A stretch of DNA of 64,000 bases from Deltaproteobacteria bacterium (GTDB lineage Bacteria > Myxococcota_A > Polyangia > Polyangiales > Ga0077539), in the NCBI GenBank assembly GCA_016218725.1, contig JACRDB010000085.1, positions 62,001 through 126,000 of the forward strand, read 5' to 3'. The first letter of the stretch is position 1; every line of letters begins with the position of its first letter. Of the stretch, positions 42,318 through 51,098 are shown piece by piece. The position numbers and the translations under genes are program-made. The notes below the pieces were generated by a model, which saw nothing but the letters and a program-made list of their open reading frames with translations, was not told the DNA's origin and searched no databases.

Positions 42318-44210
42318 ATGGACCCACAGCATGGTTACGTTTCTCCTGGAGGATCCTTCATCGGGATCGTCCTCGGTGTCTTCCTCGCGGGCTGCGTGGG
42401 CGCGGCTCCACCGGGTGGGGAGGTCCTCGAGGGCACCCCGACGGACCCCGTCGCAGACCCCTCGGCGCTTCCGGCCCCGACGGAGCGGCTCCCGGCGGAG
42501 GTGGGGGTGGACCGCCCCGGGTCGGCCCTGGAGGCGCTCGCTCCGCGCTGTCAGGCCATCGCGGAGCTGAGCGACCCTCGGCGCGGCAGCTCCGACCGCT
42601 CGGCCTTTGAGCTCCAGGCGGTCACCGTCGCGGGCAACGCGCGCCGCACGGCTTGTGTGGCAGCGGGGCAGGACGGGGCGGACTTCGCCCTGCGGTTCGT
42701 GGCGCCGACGACGGCCCGCTGGCGCTTCCTCGTCACGAGCCCCCAGGCCGGGGACCGTTGGAACATGAGCGTCCTGGAGGGCTGTGGGGACACCGGGGCG
42801 CTCCTTCGGTGCCAGCCCTACGCGTCCTCGGTGGTGGCCGCGCTCACGGCGGGCTCGGCGGTGACGCTGGTGGTGGACGGCGTCGTCGCGGACCGGCGGC
42901 TGCGGGTGCGCGCCGAGCGCGTCGAGCCCTGGGGGACGGCGCCGCAGGTGCGTCAGGCGAGGGCCTACCGGTGGATGCGGGAGAGCTTCGCCATGGTGGA
43001 CGTAAGGGACGAAGACCAGGACCTCTCGCTGGTGATGATCGAGCTCCGTGACGCCCGTGGTGGCGTGGTGCCTCTCCGAGGCCTCGCCCGGTGGGAGCTC
43101 CGGCACCCCGCGCGCCAGGGCGGAGAGACCCGCTTTTGGCTGGGGGACCTGCCGGAGAGCGCCGTGAGCGCGCGCGTCTGGGCCGAGGACGAGACCGGGG
43201 CCGAGAGCCTGGTGAGCGAGGTGCCGATCGAGCCGAGGCCCACGGTGCCCGTCGGCGGGCGCTGCGACGCGCTCTCGCAGGAGAGCGTCTGCGAGGTCGG
43301 GGCGCTGTGCATCTACGATCGGGGGACCGGGAGGTTCTGCCGCGCGCGGCTCGAGGCCCGCTACGACGCGACCGCGAGGGCCCTCCGCGTGGACCTGAAC
43401 GCAGCGGGATTGGGCCTGGAGGCGGCCCAGGTGGTCCTCCTGAACGACGCCGGGGGCGAGCTGGAGCGTACGGAGCGCTTCCGCTGGGTCAACAGGAGCA
43501 GCGAGTACTCCCTGGACCGCACGGAGCTCCTGGCGCGCGACCAGTGGGACGCCCCGGCGGGCCTGGCGCGCGTCCGGGTCGCGGTGATCGACGGCGCGGG
43601 GAGGACCACCGCGACCCTCGAGGCACCGGTGCAGGCTCCCGTCGTCACCGCCGCGTGGCAGAGGTGCGACCCGTTGACCACGGCCCGCGTCCGGTGCGCC
43701 GAGGCGCTCGTCTGCGTGAGCACCCCGGGAGAGAGCGCACATCGGACCTGTCAGCGCCGCGACCCGGGGTGCCCGAGGGATTGGCGAGGGCGACGCTGGG
43801 AGCCCTCGGCCGGCGCGGGCGTGGCGGCGTTCGAAGGCACGGCGGCGACGGAGTACCACGCTTTCCCCCCGTGCATGCGAGAGTCGGTGTGGACCGGGGC
43901 GACGGCCAGGGAGGACGTCATTGACTTCGTGGCGCCCACGGCGGGATCGTACCGCTTCCAGCTCACAGATCGAGCGACGCGGGCGACGCGCCACTGGGAC
44001 TTCGGCATCTCCGCCCAGCGCGCGGTGTGCAGCGCGGAGCGGCCCGCGCCCGTCCTCGCCTGCTCCCGAGCAGGAGACACCACCGGGAGGCTCACGCTGA
44101 GCGCGGTGATCGACGTGGTGGCCGCGGCGGGGGAGCACATCCCACTGCTGGTGACCTCGCGCCGGGAGACCCTCGACTATCGGTTGGAGGTGACCCCGCC
44201 CGGACGCTGA
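42318..44210 (+). CDS. Lipoprotein with repeated strand-rich (PPC-like) domains
   Basis: A 630-residue protein with a clear lipobox (VFLAGC) near residue 26 and a Pro-rich linker. Two matching beta-sandwich modules are seen near each end: DFALRFVAPTTARWRFLVTS and VIDFVAPTAGSYRFQLTD. Both have the VAPTxGxYRF pattern of bacterial pre-peptidase C-terminal (PPC) domains. Between them are Cys-containing segments. No catalytic residues were recognised. It is probably an outer-membrane surface protein. The upstream gap of 171 bases could hold the promoter. Confidence 0.7.
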   Translation: MDPQHGYVSPGGSFIGIVLGVFLAGCVGAAPPGGEVLEGTPTDPVADPSALPAPTERLPAEVGVDRPGSALEALAPRCQAIAELSDPRRGSSDRSAFELQAVTVAGNARRTACVAAGQDGADFALRFVAPTTARWRFLVTSPQAGDRWNMSVLEGCGDTGALLRCQPYASSVVAALTAGSAVTLVVDGVVADRRLRVRAERVEPWGTAPQVRQARAYRWMRESFAMVDVRDEDQDLSLVMIELRDARGGVVPLRGLARWELRHPARQGGETRFWLGDLPESAVSARVWAEDETGAESLVSEVPIEPRPTVPVGGRCDALSQESVCEVGALCIYDRGTGRFCRARLEARYDATARALRVDLNAAGLGLEAAQVVLLNDAGGELERTERFRWVNRSSEYSLDRTELLARDQWDAPAGLARVRVAVIDGAGRTTATLEAPVQAPVVTAAWQRCDPLTTARVRCAEALVCVSTPGESAHRTCQRRDPGCPRDWRGRRWEPSAGAGVAAFEGTAATEYHAFPPCMRESVWTGATAREDVIDFVAPTAGSYRFQLTDRATRATRHWDFGISAQRAVCSAERPAPVLACSRAGDTTGRLTLSAVIDVVAAAGEHIPLLVTSRRETLDYRLEVTPPGR

Positions 44211-44255
44211 AGCGTCCGTCCGCCTCAAGGCGCCGTCCGAGGCGCCGTTCCCTCC

Positions 44256-44272
44256 TGGGAGGTGCCCTCCCA
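44256..44272 (+). terminator. Hairpin after the PPC-like gene
   Basis: A perfect inverted repeat, TGGGAGG-tgc-CCTCCCA, 45 bases after the stop at 44210. There is no T-run after it, as is common in very GC-rich genomes, so its role as a terminator is only likely. Confidence 0.35.
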
Positions 44273-44393
44273 AGCTACCAGTCCCGCAAGCGACACCCAG
44301 CGCCAGGTCGGCACGACCCTCGACAAGAAGTACGGCCTCCTGGGGATCCTGGCCCCTGTCTCCTCCAGCCAGGGGTGCTAGTCTCACCTACGC

Positions 44394-45164
44394 ATGGTTC
44401 TCGATCGGGTGCGTGTGGCCGTCGCCGCAGCGGCCCTGGCGTCTCTCCTGGCTTCCGCCGCGATTGCTCAGCCCACGACGCCTCAGGTCGCCGCGCAGGA
44501 CAGCATGATCACCACCCAGGGCGCGCCGCAGCACCTCCTGCTCGAAGCGCGCAACCCGCTGCCTCGGCCGGTGCCCCTGCGGATCGCCTCCGTGGCGTAC
44601 CTTGCCCCCGGCGGCGCAGCCGTCGCGCTGCCCCGGGTCGAGGTCCTCGTGGGGACGAGCCTGGCGGCGGGAGCGGTCCTCCTGCCCTCGGGGTACCACG
44701 ACACCGTGACCGTGCACTTCGACCCCGCGGGGGTGAGCCCCAACTTGAGCCGTTACCGCTTCCGCGTCCGCGGGGCGCTCGGTGGGCGCCCCCTCGTGCT
44801 GTACGTGACCGTCACCCGAGGGACACGGCACCCGGTACATCCTCGGGCGCCGCACGCATCGCGAGCCGTGGAGTCTCAGTCCGAGGCGCTCGCATCCGAG
44901 GCGCCCTCGGCGTCCGTCGGAGGCGTGGCGTCCGAGCGCCCCGCGCCGCCCGAGGTGCTCGCGCCGTCGGAGGGCCGCGACGCGTCGCTCCCCCCGCCAT
45001 CCGACCCCATGCCCCCGTCGGTCGCCGGGCGCGACATCGCCGTGGTGTGGCACCTCCCGCAGGCGAAGCCCATGCGGGTCATCGGGTTGAAGGGCTGCAT
45101 GCCAAGGAGCTGCGTCATGGCGGGCGTCACGCGCTCATTCATGAAGGCCGACATCCGCGGATAG
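44394..45164 (+). CDS. Exported protein of unknown function; C-terminal third doubtful
   Basis: A 256-residue open frame with a signal peptide (AAALASLLASAAIAQ) and a strand-rich domain to about residue 145 (PLRIASVAYLAPGGAAVALP, YRFRVRGALGGRPLVLYVTV). The remainder is low-complexity Ser/Ala/Pro/Glu and runs antisense to the heme lipoprotein gene for 289 bases. The two frames share third-codon positions there, so the open frame could arise by chance. The first 160 residues are probably real; the true C-terminus is uncertain. The function was not recognised. Confidence 0.5.
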   Translation: MVLDRVRVAVAAAALASLLASAAIAQPTTPQVAAQDSMITTQGAPQHLLLEARNPLPRPVPLRIASVAYLAPGGAAVALPRVEVLVGTSLAAGAVLLPSGYHDTVTVHFDPAGVSPNLSRYRFRVRGALGGRPLVLYVTVTRGTRHPVHPRAPHASRAVESQSEALASEAPSASVGGVASERPAPPEVLAPSEGRDASLPPPSDPMPPSVAGRDIAVVWHLPQAKPMRVIGLKGCMPRSCVMAGVTRSFMKADIRG

Positions 45165-45553
45165 ATCCGGGTCTGGTGCTCCCGCTCCGTCGGCGAGTAC
45201 CAGATCGGCGGCAGCTCCGGGGAGGGCATGCGATTCCGCGAGGGCCTGCCGTCGACGCCGTGGCAGGTGGCGCAATCGAAGCCGCTGAAGGCCTGGCGGT
45301 CGTAGGCCTGGAAGAGCTGCCGCATCGTCGGGTTGACGACCTCCGTCATGTAGGTGTCACGCTCCTCGTAGGACAGGTCCGCCCAGGGCCTGGGCGGCTG
45401 CCGAAGGCCCGTCGGCATCGGCGGGAGCGGCGCCTGCGCGTCTGTTTGCGCTCCGGCGTCCATCGCTGGCGCCTCGGTGCCACAACCTCCGAGCACCCCC
45501 ACAAGGACCACCCGCCCCACCCCCTGCATCGCCGGCAATAACCTTCGTGTCAT
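44876..45553 (-). CDS. Two-heme c-type cytochrome lipoprotein
   Basis: A 225-residue protein starting at the ATG at 45553. The signal peptide ends in the lipobox GVLGGC. Two heme c attachment motifs are seen: CATCHG in FSGFDCATCHGVDG and CGRCH in GFACGRCHTTAM, with Met and His residues between them that could be axial ligands. The C-terminal 45 residues are Gly/Ser/Asp-rich, like the linker usually found at the N-terminus of myxobacterial lipoproteins. It is probably a periplasmic or outer-membrane electron carrier. Its 3' end overlaps the convergent gene at 44394-45164. Confidence 0.75.
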   Translation of the reverse strand: MTRRLLPAMQGVGRVVLVGVLGGCGTEAPAMDAGAQTDAQAPLPPMPTGLRQPPRPWADLSYEERDTYMTEVVNPTMRQLFQAYDRQAFSGFDCATCHGVDGRPSRNRMPSPELPPIWYSPTEREHQTRIYPRMSAFMNERVTPAMTQLLGMQPFNPMTRMGFACGRCHTTAMSRPATDGGMGSDGGGSDASRPSDGASTSGGAGRSDATPPTDAEGASDASASD

Positions 45554-45671
45554 AGAGCCCCATCCCGTGTCCTCCAGCCGTGCCCTCCCCTCGACGACCA
45601 TACCTTCCTGGCGCGGGAGACCGGAAAACGAACGGGCACCAAAGCGCGCATCGCGTGCGTCTGTCAACGAA

Positions 45672-45692
45672 TTTGGGACACCCTGTCCCAAA
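45672..45692. promoter_or_regulatory. Perfect inverted repeat upstream of the cytochrome gene
   Basis: Two perfect 9-base arms, TTTGGGACA and TGTCCCAAA, separated by CCC. It is unusually AT-rich for this genome and lies 119 bases before the start of the cytochrome gene, in a 270-base gap after the ATPase-nuclease gene. It fits a repressor operator better than a terminator because no T-run follows on either strand. Confidence 0.4.
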
Positions 45693-45823
45693 GAGTCCAG
45701 GGCGCATTTCTCGCAGCCAGCCGTCCTAGAACAGCATTCGTGTCCGAAAACACGACCTCCATTGTCTGTTTTTTTGCTAAGATCGTGACGGGCGGAGGCA
45801 CACGTGGGGGAGGGGAGGAGTGC

Positions 45824-47380
45824 TCACAATCGAAGGACCTCCACCAGCCGCCCTCCCCCGGTCGTGACGCGCTCGCGCTTCCATCGCTCGGGGAGCGGTG
45901 CGGCCCTGGTCCGCTGGTCGAAGAGCACGAGCCAGCCACGACCTGCACCGACGCGCGCGAGGTAGCCATCGAGCTGCGAGAGCCCCTCGAGGGTCGGGTC
46001 CCTGGCCTTGTCCGAGTCGCGCCAGGTCTTGACCTCCACGCCGAGCCTCTCCCCGCGGTACTCGACGCACAGGTCCAGGCGCTTCGCGCCGATGGCGTAC
46101 TCGCGCTCGATGCGCCCGCCCCCGTTCACCACCCGCTGCAGGAAGGCCATGAGCACCAGGTGCGGCGCGGCCTCGTTGTACGGTGAGCTCCCGAGGAGCG
46201 CCTCCCCGTGCCGAAGCCAGAACTCTACGAAGGCATCCAGGAGCCTGTCGAAGGCGATGCGCCCCTCGGCGTCGAGCCAGGACGGCGCGATCTTCGGAAG
46301 CGAGGCGCGCACCGTCACCGTGAGCTGGCGCGCGATGATCTCGCGGTACATCGGGTTCGCCACCTCGACGGCGCCCTCCGCGGTCTGGCGCAAGAGCCCG
46401 AGATCGAGCACGAAACGCAGGTCGTCGGGGGCCAGGGGCGAGAGGTTCTCGCCCAGGATCATCGGCTCGATCACCGCCCGCACCCGCGGGTCGCGCAAGC
46501 GCTCGGCCAGGCTGTCCAGGTGCGTGTCCTGCCGCTCCACGAGGAGGTTCTGCGCCTGGTCGACATGGGTGTTCTGGATGGGCTCTCTCCGGTCGGGGAC
46601 TACCACCTGGACGAGCTGGCGGGCCAGGGCGTTGACCAACCAGGGCTGCCCCTGCGTGAGCTCAAAGGCGCTGTCGATTGCCTCGGGCGTGAAGCGCTGG
46701 CCCGTCTCGGCAGTGTGCTGGGCGTAGAGCTCGGCCACCTCGGTCTCGGTGAAATTTCGCATCGTGAGCGACTCCACCTTGATGTTGAAGGGCGAGGCCG
46801 TGTGCAGTTGCTCGCTCCCGCCGGAGGCGACCTTGTAGTCACGAACATCCCGCAGGCCGACCAGCGCCAGGGACCACGGGAAGCCCTTCGGACGGTTGGG
46901 GTGCCCGGCGCGCAGTTGCCGCAGCACCGAGAGGAGCGCGGCGTCCCGCAGGGCGTCAATCTCGTCAAGGAAGATCACCAGGGGCCGAGGGCATGCGACG
47001 GACCACGCCTCCAGGGCCGCGCCGATACGTGACCCGGCCGACGCGGAGGGCCACGGCGGCGGCTGAAGCTCCGGAGGGAGCCACCGGCGCGCTCGCCGTC
47101 GCCAGTCGTCGAGAATCGCGTCCTCGGCAGCGCCCACGTCGTCCGAGAAGGCCGCGCCCGTCTCCATGGACACCAGCACCGCGGCGAAGCGCCCCTCTGC
47201 GGTGAGCGCAGAGGCGAGGGTCATCAGCGACGTCGTCTTCCCAACCTGTCTGGGCGCATGTAGGACAAAGTACGACTTCTGCGCGATGACTTCGCGCACT
47301 CCAGGGAGCCGCCGCTCGGGCGGCAGCATGTAGTGGTCCTCGGGGACACACGGACCGGCGGTGTTGAAATGGCGGGGCAT
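45824..47380 (-). CDS. AAA-like ATPase fused to a PD-(D/E)XK nuclease domain
   Basis: A 518-residue protein. The N-terminal ATPase has a P-loop APRQVGKTT (residues 42-50) and Walker B LVIFLDEIDAL. Helical and winged-helix-like parts follow (DDLRFVLDLGLLRQTAEGAVEVANPMYREII). The C-terminus carries PD-(D/E)XK nuclease signs: Asp436 in RLDL, and Glu449 and Lys451 in GVEVKTW. Proteins of this layout occur as scattered, horizontally moved single genes; a role in defence or mobile-element biology is inferred. The start MPRHFNTAGPC is typical for the family. A hairpin at 47450-47501 separates it from the upstream gene. Confidence 0.8.
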   Translation of the reverse strand: MPRHFNTAGPCVPEDHYMLPPERRLPGVREVIAQKSYFVLHAPRQVGKTTSLMTLASALTAEGRFAAVLVSMETGAAFSDDVGAAEDAILDDWRRRARRWLPPELQPPPWPSASAGSRIGAALEAWSVACPRPLVIFLDEIDALRDAALLSVLRQLRAGHPNRPKGFPWSLALVGLRDVRDYKVASGGSEQLHTASPFNIKVESLTMRNFTETEVAELYAQHTAETGQRFTPEAIDSAFELTQGQPWLVNALARQLVQVVVPDRREPIQNTHVDQAQNLLVERQDTHLDSLAERLRDPRVRAVIEPMILGENLSPLAPDDLRFVLDLGLLRQTAEGAVEVANPMYREIIARQLTVTVRASLPKIAPSWLDAEGRIAFDRLLDAFVEFWLRHGEALLGSSPYNEAAPHLVLMAFLQRVVNGGGRIEREYAIGAKRLDLCVEYRGERLGVEVKTWRDSDKARDPTLEGLSQLDGYLARVGAGRGWLVLFDQRTRAAPLPERWKRERVTTGGGRLVEVLRL

Positions 47381-47449
47381 CCAGGGCGGAGCATACCGCG
47401 TCGAGCGCCAGGAGCGGCGTCACCGCGCAAGGAAGGGAGCGAGACCGCG

Positions 47450-47501
47450 GCTGCCCCGAGCAGCTTCGGAGAGCGCGAGGCGAAGCGCTGCTCGGGGCGG
47501 C
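47450..47501 (-). terminator. Strong hairpin between the SGNH and ATPase genes
   Basis: Two long near-complementary arms (47450-47468 and 47481-47501). The left arm begins GCTGCCCCGAGCAGC; the right contains GCTGCTCGGGGCGGC. They differ by one mismatch and a two-base bulge around a 12-base loop. It starts 28 bases after the stop of the SGNH gene on the same strand, so it is a likely terminator, although no T-run follows. Confidence 0.5.
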
Positions 47502-47528
47502 AGTGACCGCGGATGCGATCGGGAGCGC

Positions 47529-49196
47529 TCAGGGGTCCACACAGACCACGTCCACGCTGGACCCCGCGGTCTCGACGGGGCCAAACCCGCTCACGTGACC
47601 CATCGCGTTGCACAGGAACGAGATCGCCTGGCTACACCCCAGGCCCGCCATCGCCGGGCCGCACCGGAGCGCCTCGAAGGTGGTGCGCACGATCACCGCG
47701 CGCGGCAGGCAGGTGACGGTCACCTCGTCGCCCGCGCTGGCCACGGGGCCGAAGCCGCTCACGGCGCCGGTGGACGCGCAGTAGCGGCTGATCGCGGTGT
47801 TGCAGCTCGGCCCGATCCGCTCTGCGCGCCCGTCGCAGGCCGGGACCAGCGCCCGCAGCGAGGTGTAGCTAATGGTGCGCACGTCGCCCGCGACGCACAC
47901 GGCCGAGTACGCGAAGCCAGGCACGGGGGTCGGCCCGAAGCCGCTGGAGAAGCAATCGAGCGCCCGGCAATACCGATGGACCGCCGCGGTGCACTCGGAG
48001 ATGGCTCCCTCGCCGGGTGTGAGGCACGCTGGCCCCAGGGCGCCGCGCAGGGCGGGGTCCCTCTCGCTGTACGGCGCGGCGTCGGGGCAGCGGCAACGGC
48101 CGCTCTGGCACACCCCGCCGGTCGGGCACCGCGTCCCACAGGCGCCACAGTTCGCGGTGTCTGCGAGCGCATTGACGCACGCCGTCCGCGCGCAGGGTGT
48201 GAGCCCCGCGGCGCAGCCGCAGCGGCCGCGCTGGCAGGGCTCCACGCCGGGGCACACTGCGTCGCATGCGCCGCAGCGGTTGGGGTCCGAGGCGAGGTCG
48301 ACGCAGCCGCCGTCGCAGAGGCCCATCCCCTCGTTGCAAAGGACGCGCGGCGCCAGCGCACACAGCGCGCTCGCCGTGGCTCGCGAGAGCCCCAGCGGGG
48401 GAGGGTCGGGCACCCGCGGCGTCTGGCCCGTGAGCGCCTGGAGCAGCACACACGCGGCGAGCAGCGTGCCCGCGGGGCTCGGGTGGCTGCCGTCGTCCGC
48501 GTGGAGCGCGACGCCCGGCTGCTCGGTCAGGGCGAGGTGCCAGGCCGCCCCGACGCGGGCGACGACGCCCCCGTTCGCGCGGGCCGCGTCCTGGTAGGCC
48601 CGCTCGATGTCACGGGTCACCACGGCGACGCGGTCCAGGGCCGGCCAGCGGAGCGCCCAGGTCGCGAACCACACCGTCCGTGCGCCACCGTCCCGCGCGG
48701 CGCCCGCGAGCTGTCCGGCGGCGACGGCGAAGCTGGAGGGATCCGTCAGCGTCTCCGCGCTCTGGCCCTGGAGCACCACGGCGCCGAACCCGCCGCCCGC
48801 GATCCGGTCGCGCGCGCCGGTGGTCAGCAAGTGATTCGTGAGGAATGCGCCGCCGCGGACGACGGAATCGACCTCGACGGCGGCGCCCGCCGTGGCGGCC
48901 CCCAGCGCGCGAACGACCGCGGGCAGGTCGTTGACGTACGTAAAGCTGTTGCCGACGAAGAGCACGCGCAGCGGGGGCGCGGCGTCGGGAGGGCGCGTCG
49001 CGTCAAGGGGCTCCTCGGCGCCCTCGTCCGCGACCACCGCCTCCGAGGCGCCGTCGAGCGGAGCCAGGGCCTGGCCGTCCATGGTCGCGCCGACGTCGCC
49101 TGCATCACCGGGGACCGCTGGGGGGGTGGTACACCCGGTCACCAGAACGATGACGGCGAGCGCGCCGCGCATGGTTCGGCGAGGGTGGGGCTTCAT
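47529..49196 (-). CDS. SGNH-hydrolase lipoprotein with Cys-rich middle and three C-terminal repeats
   Basis: A 555-residue protein starting at the ATG at 49196, with lipobox VLVTGC and an Asp/Ala linker. Residues 75-270 are an SGNH/GDSL-type hydrolase: VLFVGNSFTYVNDLP (nucleophile Ser), VVLQGQSAETL and the Asp/His end HADDGSHPSPAGTLLA. A Cys-rich stretch follows (GGCVDLASDPNRCGACDAVC and similar), then three related units of about 55 residues, each with a VSGFGP-like core (SSGFGPTPVPG, VSGFGPVASAG, VSGFGPVETAG). It is probably a cell-surface esterase; the substrate is unknown. Confidence 0.8.
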   Translation of the reverse strand: MKPHPRRTMRGALAVIVLVTGCTTPPAVPGDAGDVGATMDGQALAPLDGASEAVVADEGAEEPLDATRPPDAAPPLRVLFVGNSFTYVNDLPAVVRALGAATAGAAVEVDSVVRGGAFLTNHLLTTGARDRIAGGGFGAVVLQGQSAETLTDPSSFAVAAGQLAGAARDGGARTVWFATWALRWPALDRVAVVTRDIERAYQDAARANGGVVARVGAAWHLALTEQPGVALHADDGSHPSPAGTLLAACVLLQALTGQTPRVPDPPPLGLSRATASALCALAPRVLCNEGMGLCDGGCVDLASDPNRCGACDAVCPGVEPCQRGRCGCAAGLTPCARTACVNALADTANCGACGTRCPTGGVCQSGRCRCPDAAPYSERDPALRGALGPACLTPGEGAISECTAAVHRYCRALDCFSSGFGPTPVPGFAYSAVCVAGDVRTISYTSLRALVPACDGRAERIGPSCNTAISRYCASTGAVSGFGPVASAGDEVTVTCLPRAVIVRTTFEALRCGPAMAGLGCSQAISFLCNAMGHVSGFGPVETAGSSVDVVCVDP

Positions 49197-49369
49197 GGTG
49201 CAGCGCCGGACGGCGGGGATCGCGTACTCTGGAGGGTCCCCGAAGTCCCGCAGTATAATGGGGATGCCATCGATGGACCAGCCCTGCTCGCCGCGGGCTC
49301 CGCGATGATACACACCACCTGCTGGGCCAAGGTGATTGACTTTCGATATAGAAATGCCATGCTCCGATC

Positions 49370-49780
49370 GTGGTCTCCGTCGGCGAACAGCTTGGCGCTG
49401 GTCCCGCTGCAGGAACTGTCCAGTTCACGCTCTTCATCCCGAGCGTGGACCGGGCGAGTCAGGCGATCGACCAGGAGTATTGGCGCGACGCGGCGTTGAG
49501 TGTCTTCGGGACGCTCTTCCGAGGTGCGACGGCGTTTCCTCCGGGCCGCGGCGTCTGGCGCGACGACGCAGCAGGCGGTGCGCTCGTCTTCGACGACACG
49601 GTGCTCGTCACGACCTACGCGGCCGAGGTGGACGTCACGGACGAGGCTTTCGCCGCACTGCGGCGTTTCCTCCATCGCCTCGGGCGCGAGGCGCACCAGG
49701 GTGAGGTGGGCGTCATCATCGACGGCGCGTACCACGGCATCACCTCGTACGACGCGACCGAGGGAGAGAGGGCGAAGTGA
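49370..49780 (+). CDS. Unknown protein, first gene of a three-gene cassette
   Basis: A 136-residue protein with a GTG start. It has no signal peptide. The motif-like strings FTLFIPSVDR, GATAFPPGRGVW and GEVGVIIDGAYHGI suggest one compact alpha/beta domain. I do not recognise a characterised family. The stop overlaps the next start (GTGA at 49777), so it is co-translated with the following genes. Confidence 0.6.
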   Translation: MVSVGEQLGAGPAAGTVQFTLFIPSVDRASQAIDQEYWRDAALSVFGTLFRGATAFPPGRGVWRDDAAGGALVFDDTVLVTTYAAEVDVTDEAFAALRRFLHRLGREAHQGEVGVIIDGAYHGITSYDATEGERAK

Positions 49781-50229
49781 AGACGACCGAAGGAATGCGA
49801 CTCGATCCCGCCCGTGTGAGCGCGGCCCTCGGATCTTCACGGGTGGTGCCCGTGCGCGGTACGCCGAGCCGTGGACCGCTCGACCTGCTCGCCCTTCGCG
49901 CAGAGGTCGAACGCCGGCTCAGGTCTTCGGGCGGTCGCCCCACGGACCCGGACTGGACGATGTCGCGCATCGTGCGCTTTCAGCCTGCGCGCTGGGAGGA
50001 CCTGGAGCAGCTCGCCGGTACCCTGAGCCAGGAGGGGCGGTCCGTGAGCCCGTCCCAGCTCGCGGCCATGCTGGTCGAGCGCGGTCTCGCCGAGCTGTCG
50101 CTGGTACCCGCGCCAGGGGCATCGGCGCCCGGGGCTACGCGCGCGGTTGAGCCTCCGACGGCTCTCCTCGGAGACGAGTACTTCAACGGCCTGCGTTCGA
50201 TCGCGCAGTGCCTCGACGTGGAGGGGTGA
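49777..50229 (+). CDS. Unknown protein, second gene of the cassette
   Basis: A 150-residue protein starting at a GTG overlapping the previous stop. The N-terminal third is probably flexible. Residues 55-105 (LEQLAGTLSQEGRSVSPSQLAAMLVERGLAEL) form helices that could be a ribbon-helix-helix or wHTH-like DNA-binding unit, so an antitoxin-like or regulatory role is possible but not shown. Confidence 0.55.
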   Translation: MKTTEGMRLDPARVSAALGSSRVVPVRGTPSRGPLDLLALRAEVERRLRSSGGRPTDPDWTMSRIVRFQPARWEDLEQLAGTLSQEGRSVSPSQLAAMLVERGLAELSLVPAPGASAPGATRAVEPPTALLGDEYFNGLRSIAQCLDVEG

Positions 50230-50234
50230 GCGCA

Positions 50235-50813
50235 ATGGACGCCGAGGAACGCGCTGCCGTGGAGTTGCGGGACTGGTTCAACGGCGTGCTCAGCCTCTGC
50301 GACCGCACCGTGTTCGCCGTCGCGACGCGCGAGCCCCACAGGCAGGCTGCGGTACTCAGCGTGCTGACGAGAAACGCCAAGGCCATCGTGCACGGCGAAC
50401 TCGACCGCGGCGGTGCGCTCTACACGCCGCTCTGCTTCGTGCTCGCGGCCGCGTGCAGGCGCCTCGACCTGGCGCCGGGGGAGCGGGAGTGGCTCTCCGC
50501 GATCAAGAACGTGCACCGGCTCGAGGGCCAACTGCGCGAGGTCGGCGAGGCCAGCGCCTGGCCCGTCGGCACGCCGGCGTCGATCTTCAAGCAACACCTC
50601 GACGAGGCCCTCGTAAATGCGGGCGTCACCGATCGGCCGACGATCCTCGACCACCACAATCGCCAGCTCGCGCTCGGCCTCGCGGCGAACTGGGGCCTGC
50701 GCTTCCTCGTGGCATATGCCATGGAGACCCCGTCGCGCCCCGGCGCGCCCACGGAGGCGCAGGACCTGGCGTGGGTACGCAGGGCGGTCGCACAGGCAGG
50801 GAAGGCAGCGTAG
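50235..50813 (+). CDS. Unknown helical protein, third gene of the cassette
   Basis: A 192-residue protein. The ATG at 50235 is chosen because GGAGGGG lies about 8 bases before it; a GTG at 50226 overlapping the previous stop would add three residues. It is mostly helical (ELRDWFNGVLSLCDRTVFAV, WLSAIKNVHRLEGQLREVG) with no signal peptide. The strings TRNAKAIVHGELDRGG and LDHHNRQLALGLAANW are possible conserved patches. No family was recognised. The three genes 49370-50813 behave as one unit. Confidence 0.55.
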   Translation: MDAEERAAVELRDWFNGVLSLCDRTVFAVATREPHRQAAVLSVLTRNAKAIVHGELDRGGALYTPLCFVLAAACRRLDLAPGEREWLSAIKNVHRLEGQLREVGEASAWPVGTPASIFKQHLDEALVNAGVTDRPTILDHHNRQLALGLAANWGLRFLVAYAMETPSRPGAPTEAQDLAWVRRAVAQAGKAA

Positions 50814-50973
50814 TTCGTAGCCGCTGCGCCAGGCCGCGTCCTCCCGAACGGCCGACAAGGGTCGCGGCCTGTCGCAGCGGTCACGGGCGATACACCACCG
50901 GCTCGACGCCCAATGCATGGTGAAGACGCAACGGGTACGGTCATTCTGCTCTCCAATCGGTGAGTTGGTGCAT

Positions 50974-50998
50974 CGGGAGCCGCAATGATCAGCTCCCG
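50974..50998. promoter_or_regulatory. Inverted repeat upstream of gene 51099
   Basis: Perfect 7-base arms CGGGAGC and GCTCCCG separated by 11 bases, about 100 bases before the start of the next gene, in a 285-base stretch without a gene. It could be a regulator site or an RNA hairpin. Confidence 0.3.
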
Positions 50999-51098
50999 GT
51001 GCAGACGCAGTCCGCGCGGAGGGTGACGTCGAGGCGCGCGGTCGGTCGACTTGATGGGCGTCATGGTGATCACGGTCGGTGCTCGCACGACCCGCAGC

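Noticed and set aside
45740..45790. CGTGT-ACACG hairpin followed by a run of Ts as a terminator
   Set aside because: The T-run begins about 18 bases after the stem, too far for an intrinsic terminator.
49254..49259. TATAAT that could be a -10 box for the 49370 cassette
   Set aside because: No recognisable -35 element at 16-18 bases upstream.
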